DNA of 64,000 bases, taken from positions 110,979,072-111,043,071 of the forward strand of contig CM076999.1 of NCBI GenBank assembly GCA_039090855.1. The letters run 5' to 3'. Numbering within the stretch: position 1 is the stretch's first letter; every line of letters starts with the position of its first letter. Shown one piece after another: positions 10,394 to 21,067 of this stretch. The notes below the pieces were generated by a model. It saw nothing but the letters and a program-made list of their open reading frames with translations. It had not been told where the DNA came from and did no database searches. This DNA is from Macrothele yani (Eukaryota > Arthropoda > Arachnida > Araneae > Macrothelidae). The position numbers were made by a program, and so were the translations under genes.

Positions 10394-11200
10394 TCAACCA
10401 TTATCAATCCACTGCTGGATGAAGGTCTCCCCAAGTTTCCTCCACAACGGTCTGTCTTGTGCCAGTCTCCTCCATGTCACTCCCGCATACTTTCGAATTT
10501 CATCCACCCATCTCCTATGTGGTCTTCTTCTGGGTCTTTTCCTGTCCCTTGGAATCCAATCTAAAATTTCGGCTGTCCATCGATGGTCTGTCCTTCTGGC
10601 AGTATGTCCAGCCCATTGCCATTTCAGGGATTTAACTCTGATCATGATGTCTTCCACTCTTGTCATTTTTCGGATCCACGTGTTCCTCTTCTTATCTCTC
10701 CTGGTTACACCAAGCATGCACCTCTCCATGCTACTTTGAGTTGTCTGCAGCCTTTGTATGTCTCTTTTAGCTAAGGTCCACGTCTCTGCACCATACGTAA
10801 GCACTGGAAGGATGCATTGATCAAACACTTTTCTTTTAAGACATAATGGCATATTGCTCTTGAAAATTATGCTGTTTCTTCCAAAAGCTCTCCAGGCAAG
10901 TTTTGTACGCCGATTAATTTCTTCACAAATGTGACCCTCACTTGATATCTGCTGTCCAAGATAAACGTACGTGTCTGTTATTTCCAGCTTTTCTCCATCA
11001 ATTGATAAATCTTCATTTCTTGTAAAAGCATTGTACATCACTTTTGTCTTCTGAAAGTTCATTTTAAATCCCACTTCTTTACTCTTGTCAGCAAGTTCCT
11101 GGATCATACTCTGTAGCTCTGATGGGGTAGTTGCAAAAATGACTATGTCATCAGCAAAACGAAGGTGGGTTAGATAATATCCATTAATCTTTATCCCTTT
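10394..11200 (-). pseudogene. RTE reverse transcriptase, C-terminal part (sense half of copy B)
   Basis: Open from FKGIKINGYYLTHLRFADD to the natural C-terminal WIDNG. It holds the catalytic box of the reverse transcriptase with the F-A-D-D motif, then LQSMIQELADKSKEVGFKMN, VYLGQQIS, the thumb, and the C-terminal WAGHTARRTDHRWTAEILDW domain typical of RTE-type polyproteins. The apparent 371-codon frame extends through the inversion point into unrelated antisense sequence, so its first ~100 codons are not protein. No stops, but not functional because the domains upstream are inverted. Confidence 0.92.
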
Positions 11201-12345
11201 GAACAGATTCTCTGCTTTAGAAGGCCTTACATCGGAAGAAGTGGATATTTCTGAAGTTAACAGAAAAGTAACCAAAGCTCTTATGGAAACAGCAACAAAA
11301 TTAGCTGGGTCTAAGAACAAATTGCATGTGAACAAATTATCAGGAAAAACCAAAATGTTGATGCAAAAAAGAAGAGTGATGAGGACAACTAAAGAAGATG
11401 TGACTTCCAAAGTGGAATATATAGAGCTATGCAAGACAGTACGAAAAAGTATCACTGAAGACGTAAGGAAATTCAACTGTGAACTGGTAAGGAAAGCAAT
11501 TGAAAACAACCAAAGCCTAAAGATAGTAAAGGGACATCTCAGTAAGGGGAAAAAACAGATTATGGCACTGAGAAAAGAAGATGGTTCTGTAACAAGAAAT
11601 AGAGGCGAAATTTTGACAAGAGTGAAAGATTTCTACTCCAAATTATATGAAAGGGATGATACATGTACTCCAGACATCATGAAAGGTACCAGAGTTCTTC
11701 CAGTCCTTCCAGCAGAAGTTGCACATGCAATCAAGAACATGAAGCGGGGAAAAGCTCCAGGAGAAGATGGAATTACTGTAGACATCATACAAGAAGCAAG
11801 TGGAGAAATCGAAACAGTACTCGCCCAAATTTTCACTCGATGCCTTAATGAAGGGAAAATTCCTGAGGATTGGAACAACGCTACAATGATCCTGCTACAT
11901 AAGAAAGGTGACATTGAGGATCTCGGAAACTACAGAACTATCAGCCTCCTATCAGTAGTTTGTAAAATCTTCACTAAAGTTCTTTCACACCGCTTGAAGG
12001 TGACACTGGACATGGCTCAACCGAGAGAACAAGCTGGATTCAGGAGTGGCTACAGCACAATAGATCATATCCACGTACTGAGAGAACTAATTGAAAGAGC
12101 GAGAGAATATGAACTTCCATTGTGCATGGCTTTTATCGATTATGAAAAAGCCTTTGATTCGGTGAAACCATCAGCAGTTGCAATGGCTCTGAAATCCTGC
12201 GGTATTGAAGATGCATACATTAATATTATTAATAACATCTATGAAAATGCAAGTGCAAAGATTCGGCTGTTTGAAAATACAACACACATAAAAATTGGAA
12301 AAGGAGTGAGACAAGGTGACACCATATCTCCGAAGCTCTTTAATT
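11201..12345 (+). pseudogene. RTE reverse transcriptase, N-terminal part (inverted half of copy B)
   Basis: Open frame beginning in the endonuclease-RT linker (NRFSALEGLTSEEVDISEVN) and running through the fingers and palm. Motifs in order: MKRGKAPGEDGI, PEDWNNATMILLHKKGD, NYRTISLLSVVCKIF, QAGFRSGYSTIDHI, AFIDYEKAFDSV (first palm Asp) and GVRQGDTISPKLFN. It ends exactly where the target duplication begins; the last residues IWVSKSTLE are flank. In the intact element these would be followed by the sense half described at 10394-11200. The apparatus endonuclease N-terminus is missing. Confidence 0.93.
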
Positions 12346-12440
12346 CAGCAATATGGGTAAGTAAAAGCACATTAGAGTAAATCTTTATTCTACATTATCA
12401 TTTAATACGCACAATGCGATATGCTTATACTACAATATCC

Positions 12441-12720
12441 ATAATATGCATATGCGTACAACGAGAAAGAATTACTTTTTGAATAAGACCGCTGTGTGCC
12501 ATGGAATTGATGAGGTTATCGAGGAGGTTTTTGATGTACCTTCGCCACTCCTCAATAAGGGCAGTCTCCACAGTTCACGAAGAGTCAATGGAAGTTCTGG
12601 CCGAGCAACAACGCGCCTGCCAAATGCGTCCCAGGCATATTCAATTGGATTGAAGTCAGGGGAGCATGCTGGCCACTCCATACGCTCGATTTCCTCCTCT
12701 TGAAACATGTTGTCTGTCTA
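12441..12720 (-). pseudogene. Tc1-like transposase C-terminal fragment
   Basis: Minus strand reads IERMEWPACSPDFNPIEYAW, the region of the third catalytic residue (Glu) of a DD34E Tc1 transposase, then FGRRVVARPELPLTLRELW. A frameshift near 12560 follows. The rest of the element is missing, and the flanks show no terminal repeat. Confidence 0.82.
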
Positions 12721-12724
12721 AGAG

Positions 12725-13075
12725 GACATAAGCTCACGTTACCGTTTACAGCATACTTGTAGCAATATCTGCGTGTGTAAAAACCCGACTGAAGAAATCC
12801 TTCTTGGATCAAGTACTACTAACTACGGAAACATTTTGTGCGTATTTCGTGCCTAACGTAATGCCGAATTTCCCCGCTAGAGGGTGCAAACATAATTATT
12901 TTTTTTCATGATAACACACTTTTTAGCTGCTAGTGGAAGTAAGTAGCTATATCTCTTTGTGGATGTTTTATCGATTACCGAAATCCTGTTGATTCTTTTT
13001 TGTTACTAGTTCTATTCACTATGAAAAACTCCGCGCATGCTGCGTATTTTAAAAAAAGGCACAGGTGGCGTAAAT
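12725..13075 (+). repeat. fragment of dispersed family R2 (as at 36605-38330)
   Basis: CGTTTACAGCAT..GTAGCAATATCTG, AAAAACCCGACTGAAGAAATCC and the CGCTAGAGGG motif match the family at 36.6-38.3 kb. No coding content. Confidence 0.6.
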
Positions 13076-13076
13076 T

Positions 13077-13137
13077 TCTTTTTTTTTTTTTTTTTTTTGT
13101 TTTTTTTTTGTTAAATTTTCTGAACATTTGATTTGAA

Positions 13138-13176
<39 letters not shown>
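13077..13176 (+). repeat. T-rich tract and (TA)n microsatellite
   Basis: T-runs at 13078-13111 and an (AT)n run at 13142-13176, which served as the insertion target for RTE copy C. Confidence 0.9.
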
Positions 13177-13179
<3 letters not shown>

Positions 13180-13948
13180 TTTTTGCAACTACCCCATCAG
13201 AGCTGCAGAGTATGATCCAGGAACTTGCTGACAAGAGTAAAGAAGTGGGATTAAAAATGAACTTTCAGAAGACAAAAGTGATGTTCAATGCTTTTACAAG
13301 AAATGAAGATTTATCGATTGATGGAGAAAAGCTGGAGATAACAGACACGTACGTTTATCTTGGACAGCAGATATCAAGTGAGGGTCACATTGATGAAGAA
13401 ATTAATCGGCGTACAAAACTTGCCTGGAGAGCTTTTGGAAGAAACAGCATAATTTTCAAGAGCAATATGCCATTATGTCTTAAAAGAAAAGTGTTTGATC
13501 AATGCATCCTTCCAGTGCTTACGTATGGTGCAGAGACGTGGACCTTAACTAAAAGAGACATACAAAGGCTGCAGACAACTCAAAGAACCATGGAGAGGTG
13601 CATGCTTGGTGTAACCAGGAGAGATAAGAAGAGGAACTCGTGGATCCGAAAAATGACAAGACTGGAAGACATCATGATCAGAGTTAAATCCCTGAAATGG
13701 CAATGGGCTGGACATACTGCCAGAAGGACAGATCATCGATGGACAGCCGAAATTTTAGATTGGATTCCAAGGGACAGGAAAAGACCCAGAAAAAGACCAC
13801 ATGGGAGATGGGTGGATGAAATTCGAAAGTATGCAGGGGTGACATGGAGGAGACTGGCACAAGACAGACCGTTGTGGAGGAAACTTGGGGAGACCTTCGT
13901 CCAGCAGTGGATTGATAATGGTTGACAATGATGATGATGATGATGATA
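13177..13948 (+). mobile_element. RTE retrotransposon copy C, 5'-truncated, in (TA)n
   Basis: Similarity to the other copies begins at 13177 immediately after the TA microsatellite. It ends in a (GAT)n tail at about 13924-13948, followed by more TATATATA. The insertion therefore landed in a TA repeat and its duplication is hidden in that repeat. Close relation to copies B and D suggests a recently active family. Confidence 0.93.
13212..13925 (+). pseudogene. RTE polyprotein C-terminal 237 codons, open
   Basis: Uninterrupted from MIQELADKSKEVGLKMNFQK to the terminal FVQQWIDNG. Includes VYLGQQISSEGHIDEEINRR, the conserved LKRKVFDQCILPVLTYGAET block, and WAGHTARRTDHRWTAEILDW near the end. The polymerase catalytic motifs lie upstream and were lost by 5' truncation, so no functional enzyme is encoded. 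There are no stops, and it differs by a few residues from copies B and D. Confidence 0.92.
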
Positions 13949-14221
13949 TATATATATACTGAAGAGCAAAACTGAAAACAAAGGAAAAACTTTAGAATTT
14001 AAAACGAAAGTTGCAAAATATATATATATATATTTGTGTCGGAAAGGATTCAAAAAACGCGCTCATTACAACCGAAAATTCGATGCCTTGCTTTTGTTTC
14101 TTGTTGTTTGGGATTTAACAACCAGATTCCTTGTATCACAAGACGTTTGGACTTTCATTGTCATCAACTGGGCTTTTACATGAGAGAGAAAGTGTGCTTG
14201 TGTGTGCCAGAGAAAAAAGCG

Positions 14222-14254
14222 TGTTTTTGTGACGGAGAGATAGAGAAAATATTC

Positions 14255-14311
<57 letters not shown>

Positions 14312-15088
14312 TGTTATGAGTAATATAGAAAGAGAGAGCTCATCTGGGTTTGGGCATGTATGTGTGTGAAAAAAAAACCGCGTTTGACATTGTTCGTGAG
14401 TGTGTGCGTGCACGAAAGAAAGTGAAAGCGCATGAAACAGAAAGAGAAGAAATGTTAATGTGTGGCAGAGAGAAACAAAGAAATTCTGAAAGAGAGAAAC
14501 AAAAAGTGCGATCGCGTTCGATTCAGATAGTCTGTGAGCGACAAAAAAAAAAAAAAAAAAGAGCACATAAATTTGTGTTATTGCATGTATGTATGTGGAA
14601 GAAAGACAGAGTGCATGAAAGTGTTTGTACGTGAATGTAAGAGAGAAATAAAGCGCGAGAAACATGCGTACGAGTGTGCGAAAAAGAGAAATTGTGAAAG
14701 AGAGAGAGGGAGCGAGTGCTATCGTGTTCGATCCAAATAAAGTGTGTGCGTGACATAAAAAGAGAGAACACACATTTGTGCTTTTGCACGTATTTTTCTT
14801 TTTTATTGGATTTTTAACGACCACCGTGAGCAACTCAATGGGCTATAAGCAGTCGTCCGTCCCTAATTTAGGGACACTGGTTCCAGGGAAGGGAGAGAGC
14901 CAGTGCCGTAAGACAAACACAACATCCATGCCTCACTGGGATTCGAACCCAGACGCCGTTCGGACGAATGATCAGGGGCTATCGCTTAAACCACTGGGCC
15001 ACCGGGGCGGCCTTTTGCATGTATGTATGTGAAAGAAAGGAGTGCACAATAATGTTTGATGTGCGTGAATGCAAGAAAGAAAGAAAGC

Positions 15089-15126
<38 letters not shown>

Positions 15127-16060
15127 GGAATGGATTTATACTTACGAGTGTGAGAAAAAGAGAAATTGTGAGAAAAAGAAATGCATATCCGAGACAGAGA
15201 CAGACAGAGAGAGGGAAAATGAACTTATGCGTGCGAGTGTGAGAAAAAGAGAAATTGTGAAAGAGAGAGAAGCGCTTTTCCGAGAGAGAGAGAAAGAGAG
15301 AGAGTGCTATCGCTTTCGATCTTGATAAAGTGTGTGCGTGACATAAAAGGCATACACATTTGTGCTTTTGCATGTATGTATGTGAAAAAAAGATAGAGTG
15401 CACGGTAGTGTTTGATGCTCGTGAATGCAAGAAAGAAAGAAAGAAAGAAAGAAAGCGCGTGAGACAGAGAATGGGGAGCAAAATGAACTTTTTCGTATAC
15501 GAGTGTGAGAAAGAGAGAAATCATGAAAGCGAGAGAAAGAGAGAGAAATACGTGTGCGAGAGAGAAGAACAGTGCGATCGCGTTCAATCCAGATAAAATG
15601 TGTTCGTGACATAAAATAGAGCACACACGTTTGTGCATTTGCATGTATCTGAAAGAAAGATAGAGTGCACGATAGTGTTTGTGCGTGAATGCAAGAAAGA
15701 AAGAAAGCGCGTGAGACAAAGAGAGAAAAGGAAAGTGCACTTGTGCGCGCGAGTGTGAGAAAAATTGACGGAGAGGGAAACTGCGTGTTTGTGAGGGAGG
15801 GAGTGAGAAATCGGAAATGTACACGAGAGAGAGAGGCAGAAAATGTGTGCGTGTAATGGTGACACACAAAATATACATGAAAGAGAGAGAGATATATAGA
15901 AAGTGAGTAGAACAGAAAGTATGTGCATTAGAGATAGTTTGTGCGTAAGACAGAGACATAACGTACGCGCGTGAGAGAGGCATACAAAACGTGTGTGAGT
16001 GACAGAGAAATTGAGGGTGAGGCAGATAGTCTGCGCTTGAGATGTAGAGAGAAGAAAAGG
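14222..16060 (+). repeat. purine-rich (GA/GAAA) quasi-tandem array
   Basis: A 1.8-kb tract almost free of pyrimidine runs on the plus strand. Pure (GA)n lies at 14258-14310 and 15091-15122. Larger units of roughly 210-370 bp are marked by GTGCGTGACATAAAA, TTTGTGCTTTTGCATGTATG and GTGAATGCAAGAAAGAAAG (about 14530, 14745, 15328, 15595). A SINE is inserted at 14794-15011. Long frames on both strands (Leu/Ser/His-rich minus, Arg/Glu-rich plus) follow from composition only. Confidence 0.88.
14794..15011 (-). mobile_element. SINE family 1, copy 2 (in the purine-rich array)
   Basis: Complete minus-strand copy: tail end first (TTGGATTTTTAACGACCACC), body, then the tRNA-like head ending CCACCGGGGCGG. 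Flanked by a 13-bp duplication with one mismatch, CTTTTGCACGTAT (14781-14793) and CTTTTGCATGTAT (15012-15024), which also shows the purine array is older than the SINE. Confidence 0.93.
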
Positions 16061-16329
16061 AAAGGTGATAACACATCGAAAAAATAATCAAGGATTTAGA
16101 AGCTCATGTATAAACGCTCAATAAGGCTCCTTTATGTATAATGTCACAGCTGTACTTAGTGTATCGCTGAAACTCGGACAGAAATTTTACACCTCGATTC
16201 AGAAAGTCGGGCGGACGTTCACAATCAAAGCAGAGCATAACACATGATAAGATACACTACTGTTGTGAAAAATTTCAGCACCACGAAGAACTGCTGGCAG
16301 TAGCTTGAAACTTACAGGATATGTACAAC

Positions 16330-17218
16330 AGGTTGGTATATGCATATGATTAAATATCAGTGAAATTGCTCGTGCGGTGTAACGCAGAGCCGCCTGAACT
16401 GTCTGGTCTCGGCTATAAAGAGTTGGCTGAAACGATATGTGAGTCGAAAGGGTGTTTCTTGTGTCTCACTATGCCCTGTCGCCGAAGAAGGTTGCATTTT
16501 GAACATCTGGCGTACTTTGAGCGAGGAAGGATTCTTGAGTATAAAGAGTTGGCTCAAACGAGATGTTGCAATCAATGAAGAGTAGACATTGAGTCGAAAG
16601 GGTGTTTCTTGTATCTCATTATGCCCTGTCGCCGAAGAAGGTTGCATTTTGAACACCTGACGGACTTTGAGCGAGGAAGGATTCTTGGGTATAAAGAGTT
16701 GGCTCAAACGAGATGTTGCAGTCAGTGAAGAGCCGACGCTGAATCGAATGGGTGTTTCTTGTGTCTCACTATGCCCTGTCGCCGAAAAAGGTTGCATTTT
16801 GAACATCTGGCGTACTTTGAGCGAGAAAGGATTCTTGGGTAAAAAAGCTGGCTCAAACGAGATGTTGCAATCAATGAAGAGTAGACATTGAGTCGAAAGG
16901 GTGTTTCTTGTGTCTCACTATGCCCTCTCGCCGAAAATGTCGCATTATGAACACCTGACGAACTCTGAGCGAGGAAGGATTCTTGGGTATAAAGAGTTGG
17001 CTCAAACGAGATGTTGCCATCAGTGAAGAGCCGACACTGAATCGAAAGGGTGTTTCTTGTGTCTCACTATGACCTGCCGCCGAAGAAGGTCGCATTATGA
17101 ACACCTGACGAACTCTGAGCGAGGAAGGATTCTTGGGTATAAAGAGTTGGCTCAAACGAGATGTTGCAAATAGTGAAGAGCCGATATTGTGTTGAAAGGG
17201 TGTTTCTTGTGTCTCACT
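16330..17218 (+). repeat. 150-bp tandem repeat made of a Tc1 transposase 5' end
   Basis: Five units precede the true start of a Tc1-like gene. The ATG of the unit recurs at 16471, 16621, 16771, 16920, 17069 and 17219, a spacing of 149-150 bp. Each unit holds about 60 bp of leader and roughly 35 codons reading MPCRRRRLHFEHLxxFERG and then KELAQT, the start of the N-terminal helix-turn-helix region, followed by a stop. The last ATG continues into the transposase body. The minus-strand 149- and 203-codon frames here are artefacts. Confidence 0.88.
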
Positions 17219-18237
17219 ATGCCCCGTAGCCGAAGAAGGTCGCATTATGAACACCTGACGGACTTTGAGGGAGAAACGATTGTTGGGACGAAAGAAGCTG
17301 GATTTTCCTAGCCCGAATTGGCAACTCCTAAAAGACGAAAGGCCAGAACAGTGATGCGAAGGTGACGTCACACAATAGATGAGGCTGAAATGCACAGAAA
17401 TCCGGGAAACGGACCTCAAAGTCGCACGACTGCACGGGATGAAAGACACCTCTACAGCATTGCAGTGACTGATCGCATCCACGGGGTTGGCGCTTCAGTG
17501 GAGCACTGTGACAGGCCAGGCTTTGTTCTCCAGCAGAGTATGACGTCGTCAGCTTAATAGAGGACAGGTCTCTAGCAGCCCATTGCTGCGCATTCCTTTT
17601 TTCCTCAACCACAAACGCCTCTGGCTGCAATGGGGTCCCGAATATAGACATTGACCCGCTGGTTGGCTGCAGGTCGTGCTTTCTGACGAGTCACGATTCA
17701 ATTTGATGCAACATGATGTTCACATACGTTTTCGAAGACATCGTGATGAACGGCAACTTGCAGCGTCATAGCGGCCTAACGCCAAGCGTCATGATTTGGG
17801 GCGCGATTGGGTTCAATTCGTGTTCTCGCCTGATACTAATTGAGGGAACTCTTAACAGCGAAGGATACATCAGGGATGTTTTAAAGGCAAAGGTGATATC
17901 CTTCCTTCAGAGTTGTCTTAGCGCTATATTCCAGCAGGACAGTACTGGGCCACATGTGGCCCGGAGTGTCCAATACCTCTTCCATGCACAGCAAATACCG
18001 CATCTCTCCTAGCCTGCACGTTCGCCGGATATGTTTCCGATCGAACATGTCTGAGACATTGTAGGTAAGCCACTGGTCCGTCAAGCGTCTCCACCAGTCA
18101 CCACAAATGAACTCTGGTCTCGCATAGAAGCAGGCTGGCAGGCTATTTCCCAAGACGATATTAAAAGCCTCTTCCATTCAATACCACGCCGTGTCGAGTC
18201 TGTTATAGTTGCTCGAGGTGACTTCACACAATACTGA
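17219..18237 (+). pseudogene. Tc1-like transposase, degraded
   Basis: Starts MPRSRRRSHYEHLTDFEGE. It continues in broken frames: AEMHRNPGNGPQSRTTARDE near 17390, SGLTPSVMIWGAIGFNS from 17771, IFQQDSTGPHVARSVQYLF (second catalytic Asp) near 17930, PARSPDMFPIEHV (Glu of DD34E) near 18015, and the natural end PRRVESVIVARGDFTQY with stop at about 18235. Several stops (for example TAG at 18010, replacing Trp before PARSPD) and frameshifts remove function. No clean terminal repeats were found, so the ends are uncertain. Confidence 0.85.
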
Positions 18238-18329
18238 GTTTTGAAGCGAAAAATTCTTGTATAGCTCTACAAATATAATCAGTTATCTCCCATAACATGA
18301 GGAATCTGTGATATAAATTTCATTTGAAC

Positions 18330-18333
18330 AGCG

Positions 18334-18366
<33 letters not shown>
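18330..18366 (+). repeat. poly(T) tract
   Basis: A run of about 26 T at the border between the Tc1 remnant and the following dispersed repeat. Confidence 0.85.
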
Positions 18367-18367
<1 letters not shown>

Positions 18368-19050
18368 GCTTTCCAACCGTAGGTTGAAGAAGCGTATATG
18401 CTCCAGCTTTGTCCGTCTGTCTGTCTGTCCGTCCGCACGATAACTCGCATGAAAATGGCTTGATTTCTATGAAATTTTAGTATGTGGTAGGTGACAACCT
18501 GGAGACGAACCTTATCGACAATGAACTAAATGGGGTCAAAGGTAACGACATAGGAGCAGGATCCATTCCATTGCCTTTATGCGTCATAACTTGCGTAAAT
18601 ATGGTTCGATTTTGATGAAATTTTAGTATGTGGTAGGTGACAACCTGGGAAGGAACTCTATTGAAAATAGACGAAATGGGGTCAAAGGTCAAGACATAAG
18701 AGTGGGATCCATTCCATTGTCCTTATACGTAATAACTTGCGTAAAAATGGTTCGATTTCGATGAAATTTTAGTATGTGGTAGGGGAGCAGCTGGGGACGA
18801 ACCCTGACGAAATGGGGTCAAAGGACAGGATATAGGAGCGGGATCTATTCCATTGCCTTTATGCATCATAACTTGACTAAAAGGGATTTTATTGCGACAA
18901 AACTTTATCATGTTCTTCCGGAGGTATAGTGAACCGGTTCTGTTGAATATCATCGAAATGGGGTCAAAGATCAGGACACAGGAGCGAGATTTATTCCACA
19001 GCCATGATCCTCATAACTTGAGTAATGATTTCTGATATGTTGAAAAGCTT
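18367..19050 (+). repeat. dispersed repeat family R1, copy 1 (146-bp internal units)
   Basis: Begins GCGCTTTCCAACCGTAGGTT and GTCCGTCTGTCTG. Then ~146-bp units follow, each with TCGATTTxGATGAAATTTTAG, ATGTGGTAG, AAATGGGGTCAAAGG, and GGATCCATTCCATTG; the GAAATTTTAG marker lies near 18471, 18617 and 18763. Other copies: 43055-43590, 63205-63880, and a shorter minus copy at 30893-31110. No protein is evident. Confidence 0.88.
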
Positions 19051-19215
19051 ATCATAATCAATGCATAGCATGAATGGTGTATATCAAATACTACTGCATT
19101 GCATTACGAGCAAGCTTACTCTCTTTTTTTCTTTTAAGTTCACGTATACCATAAGACGCCCGACTAAGTTTTCGTTGTGTTTGATAATTAATGTTAATAA
19201 GTTTTTGAATTCTGG

Positions 19216-19222
19216 TGAAGAA

Positions 19223-19257
<35 letters not shown>
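19216..19257 (+). repeat. (GA)n microsatellite
   Basis: A run of GA dinucleotides with one AA interruption, at the edge of a tRNA-like SINE. Confidence 0.9.
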
Positions 19258-19440
19258 TGATGTGACGTACTACAGAGGTGAAGCACATATCAAGACGACA
19301 AATCTGCAACGATACATTCATTCCATCGGTGTAGCTCAGTCGGTTAGAACAATTCCCACCGGAGCGAGGAGACGCGACTTCTATCTCCGGCATCGACAAA
19401 TTTCTGTTTTTACATTGGCGCCTAAACCTAAAAAGGGATC
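19258..19440 (+). mobile_element. SINE family 5 (tRNA-like), copy 1
   Basis: Shares a long block with 22505-22670: GATGTGACGTAC, GACAAATCTGCA, CATCGGTGTAGCTCAGTCGG (A box), GGAGCGAGGAGAC and ATCTCCGGCATCGAC (B-box region), then CAAATTTCTGTTTTTAC. Box A is close to the Pol III consensus. Diverged; not a functional tRNA. Confidence 0.72.
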
Positions 19441-19674
19441 TTCTGGTCGTTGGGTTCTTCGGAAAATGTGCTATGTTCGTTCTACACATCGTCTCGAATT
19501 AACGAAATTTTCCTTCTTGACTTAAAAAAAAGAAAATAGAGGTATGTTCAGTTCTTATTAAACAGTCAGTTTGGAAGGTAGGATTACACTGTAAAAAATT
19601 GCAGGGTCAAATTACAGTAGATACACCGGCAGCTCAGTGGCCAGTCAATAAACCGTAATTTTACAGTACCATAC

Positions 19675-20565
19675 CGTAATGTTCATTAACATATCTGATG
19701 ACCGGGAAATAAAAACGTCTAATGACCACAATGTTCCTTAACATGTCTAATGACCGAGAAATAAAAACGTCTAATGGCGTAATGTTCATTAACATGTCTA
19801 ATAACCGGGAAATAAAAACGTTCGAATGGCGTAATGTTTATTAACATGTCTAATAACCGGGAAATAAAAACGTTCTAATGACGCAATGTCCATTAACATG
19901 TCTGATAACCGGGTAATAAGAACGTCTAATGACGTAATGTTCATTAACATGTCTAATGACCGAGAAATAAAAACGTCTAATGGCGTAATGTTCATTAACA
20001 TGTCTAATAACCGGGAAATAAAAACGTTCGAATGGCGTAATGTTTATTAACATGTCTAATAACCGGGAAATAAAAACGTTCTAATGACGTAATGTTCATT
20101 AACATGTCTAATAACCGGGAAATAAGAACTTCAAATGACGTAATGTTCATTAACATGTCTAATCGGTAAATAGAAACGTCCAATGACCACAATGTTCATT
20201 AACATGTCTAATGACCGAGAAATAAAAATGTCTAATGACGTAATGTTCATTATCATGTCTAATAACCGGGAAATAAAAACGTTCTAATGACGTAATGTTC
20301 ATTAACATGTCTAATAAGCAGGAAATAAAAACGTTCTAATGACGTAATGTTCATTAACATGTCTAATAACCGGGAAATAAGAACGTCAAATGACGTAATG
20401 TTCATTAACATGTCTAATCGGTAAATAGAAACGTCTAATGACCACAATGTTCATTAACATGTCTAATGACCGAGAAATAAAAACGTTTAATGACGTAATG
20501 TTCATTATCATGTCTAATAACCGGTAAATAAGAACGTCTAATGACCGGGAAATAAAAACGTGTTG
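19675..20565 (+). repeat. ~52-bp minisatellite, about 17 units
   Basis: Unit: GTAATGTTCATTAACATGTC then TAATAACCGGGAAATAAAAACGT and TCTAATGAC. A variant with AATCGGTAAATAGAAACGTC recurs at 20163 and 20415 (252 bp apart, about five units), showing higher-order duplication. Four minus-strand frames of 62-67 codons are produced by the repeat and are not genes. Confidence 0.93.
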
Positions 20566-20800
20566 CCCACATAGGTGTTGCTAATCAACTGATTGCAATT
20601 GAAAAAATAGGTATAAAACCACTTTAAGAAGAACGTTGCTGCAGATTGTCAAGGTTAAAATATAGTAACTGTTCAAACAGTTTAAACATCGTGAACATGT
20701 AGTTTATCTACCGAAAATGTTTGTGGACCGCCAGGCTACGTGCTTACGATCTGTAAACTGTCTTAATCCGGGTCAAACACTGACTACTCACTGCAATTCT

Positions 20801-21067
20801 TTACAGTGTAAGACTTGCAGATCGGAGAGTTGAAAGGAGCGAGTTTGAGATGAGCCGTGTACGGGCTCGATCGGTGCGTTGGATTTTTTGTTTGGCGGAG
20901 GCAACTTTCAGGCGTTCTCGATGCTCTCTGGTTGGTTGGGCTGCAGTCTTCTTGGTCTTCTTACAATCCTCATCCCTTGCTCTTGCCTGTCGTTTCGATT
21001 TTCTCCACTTTTGCTTACGTTCATTCTGCGAATTCTGCGGCATTGTCGAAAATGTAAACCCGTTCAC
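20801..21067 (-). CDS. small basic protein frame of the composite element
   Basis: 88 codons from MNGFTFSTMPQNSQNERKQK; an inner Met starts MPQNSQNERKQKWRKSKRQA. Extremely rich in Lys, Arg, Gln and Glu with no hydrophobic core, so probably disordered and perhaps nucleic-acid binding. The same frame is kept, with substitutions, at 21207-21434 and as a shorter piece at about 47100-47235. No known domain recognised. Resemblance to the basic N-terminal region of Helitron-like proteins is only a guess. It may be a broken 5' exon of a larger transposon gene. Confidence 0.4.
   Translation of the reverse strand: MNGFTFSTMPQNSQNERKQKWRKSKRQARARDEDCKKTKKTAAQPTREHRERLKVASAKQKIQRTDRARTRLISNSLLSTLRSASLTL

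Larger units (their letters stand above)
10367..12352 (-). mobile_element. RTE retrotransposon copy B with twin-priming (5' inversion) structure
   Basis: One insertion bounded by a perfect 10-bp target duplication, ATTCAGCAAT, at 10367-10376 and 12343-12352. From 10377 to about 11200 the element lies in minus orientation and ends in an (ATC)n tail. From about 11201 to 12345 the upstream part of the same element lies in plus orientation. In element order the two pieces are adjacent, missing only about 42 nt compared with copy D (48607-49532). This is the pattern expected when both nicked target strands prime on one RNA. Both halves keep open frames, so the insertion is young. Confidence 0.95.

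Noticed and set aside
10332..10774. Plus-strand frames over RTE copies (also 48524-49009, 58224-58415)
   Set aside because: Shadows of the minus-strand RTE coding sequence; they recur with every copy because the sense frame is conserved.
13540..14053. Minus frames over RTE copy C
   Set aside because: Antisense of a clear RTE coding region.
14066..16091. Long Ser/Leu/His-rich minus frames (up to 288 codons) and Arg/Glu-rich plus frames
   Set aside because: Purely the result of GA-rich low-complexity sequence; no domain, and a SINE interrupts the area.
16357..17482. Minus frames of 149 and 203 codons with internal repeats
   Set aside because: Antisense to the 150-bp repeat and the Tc1 pseudogene.
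19798..20447. Four minus frames of 62-67 codons
   Set aside because: Generated by the 52-bp minisatellite.
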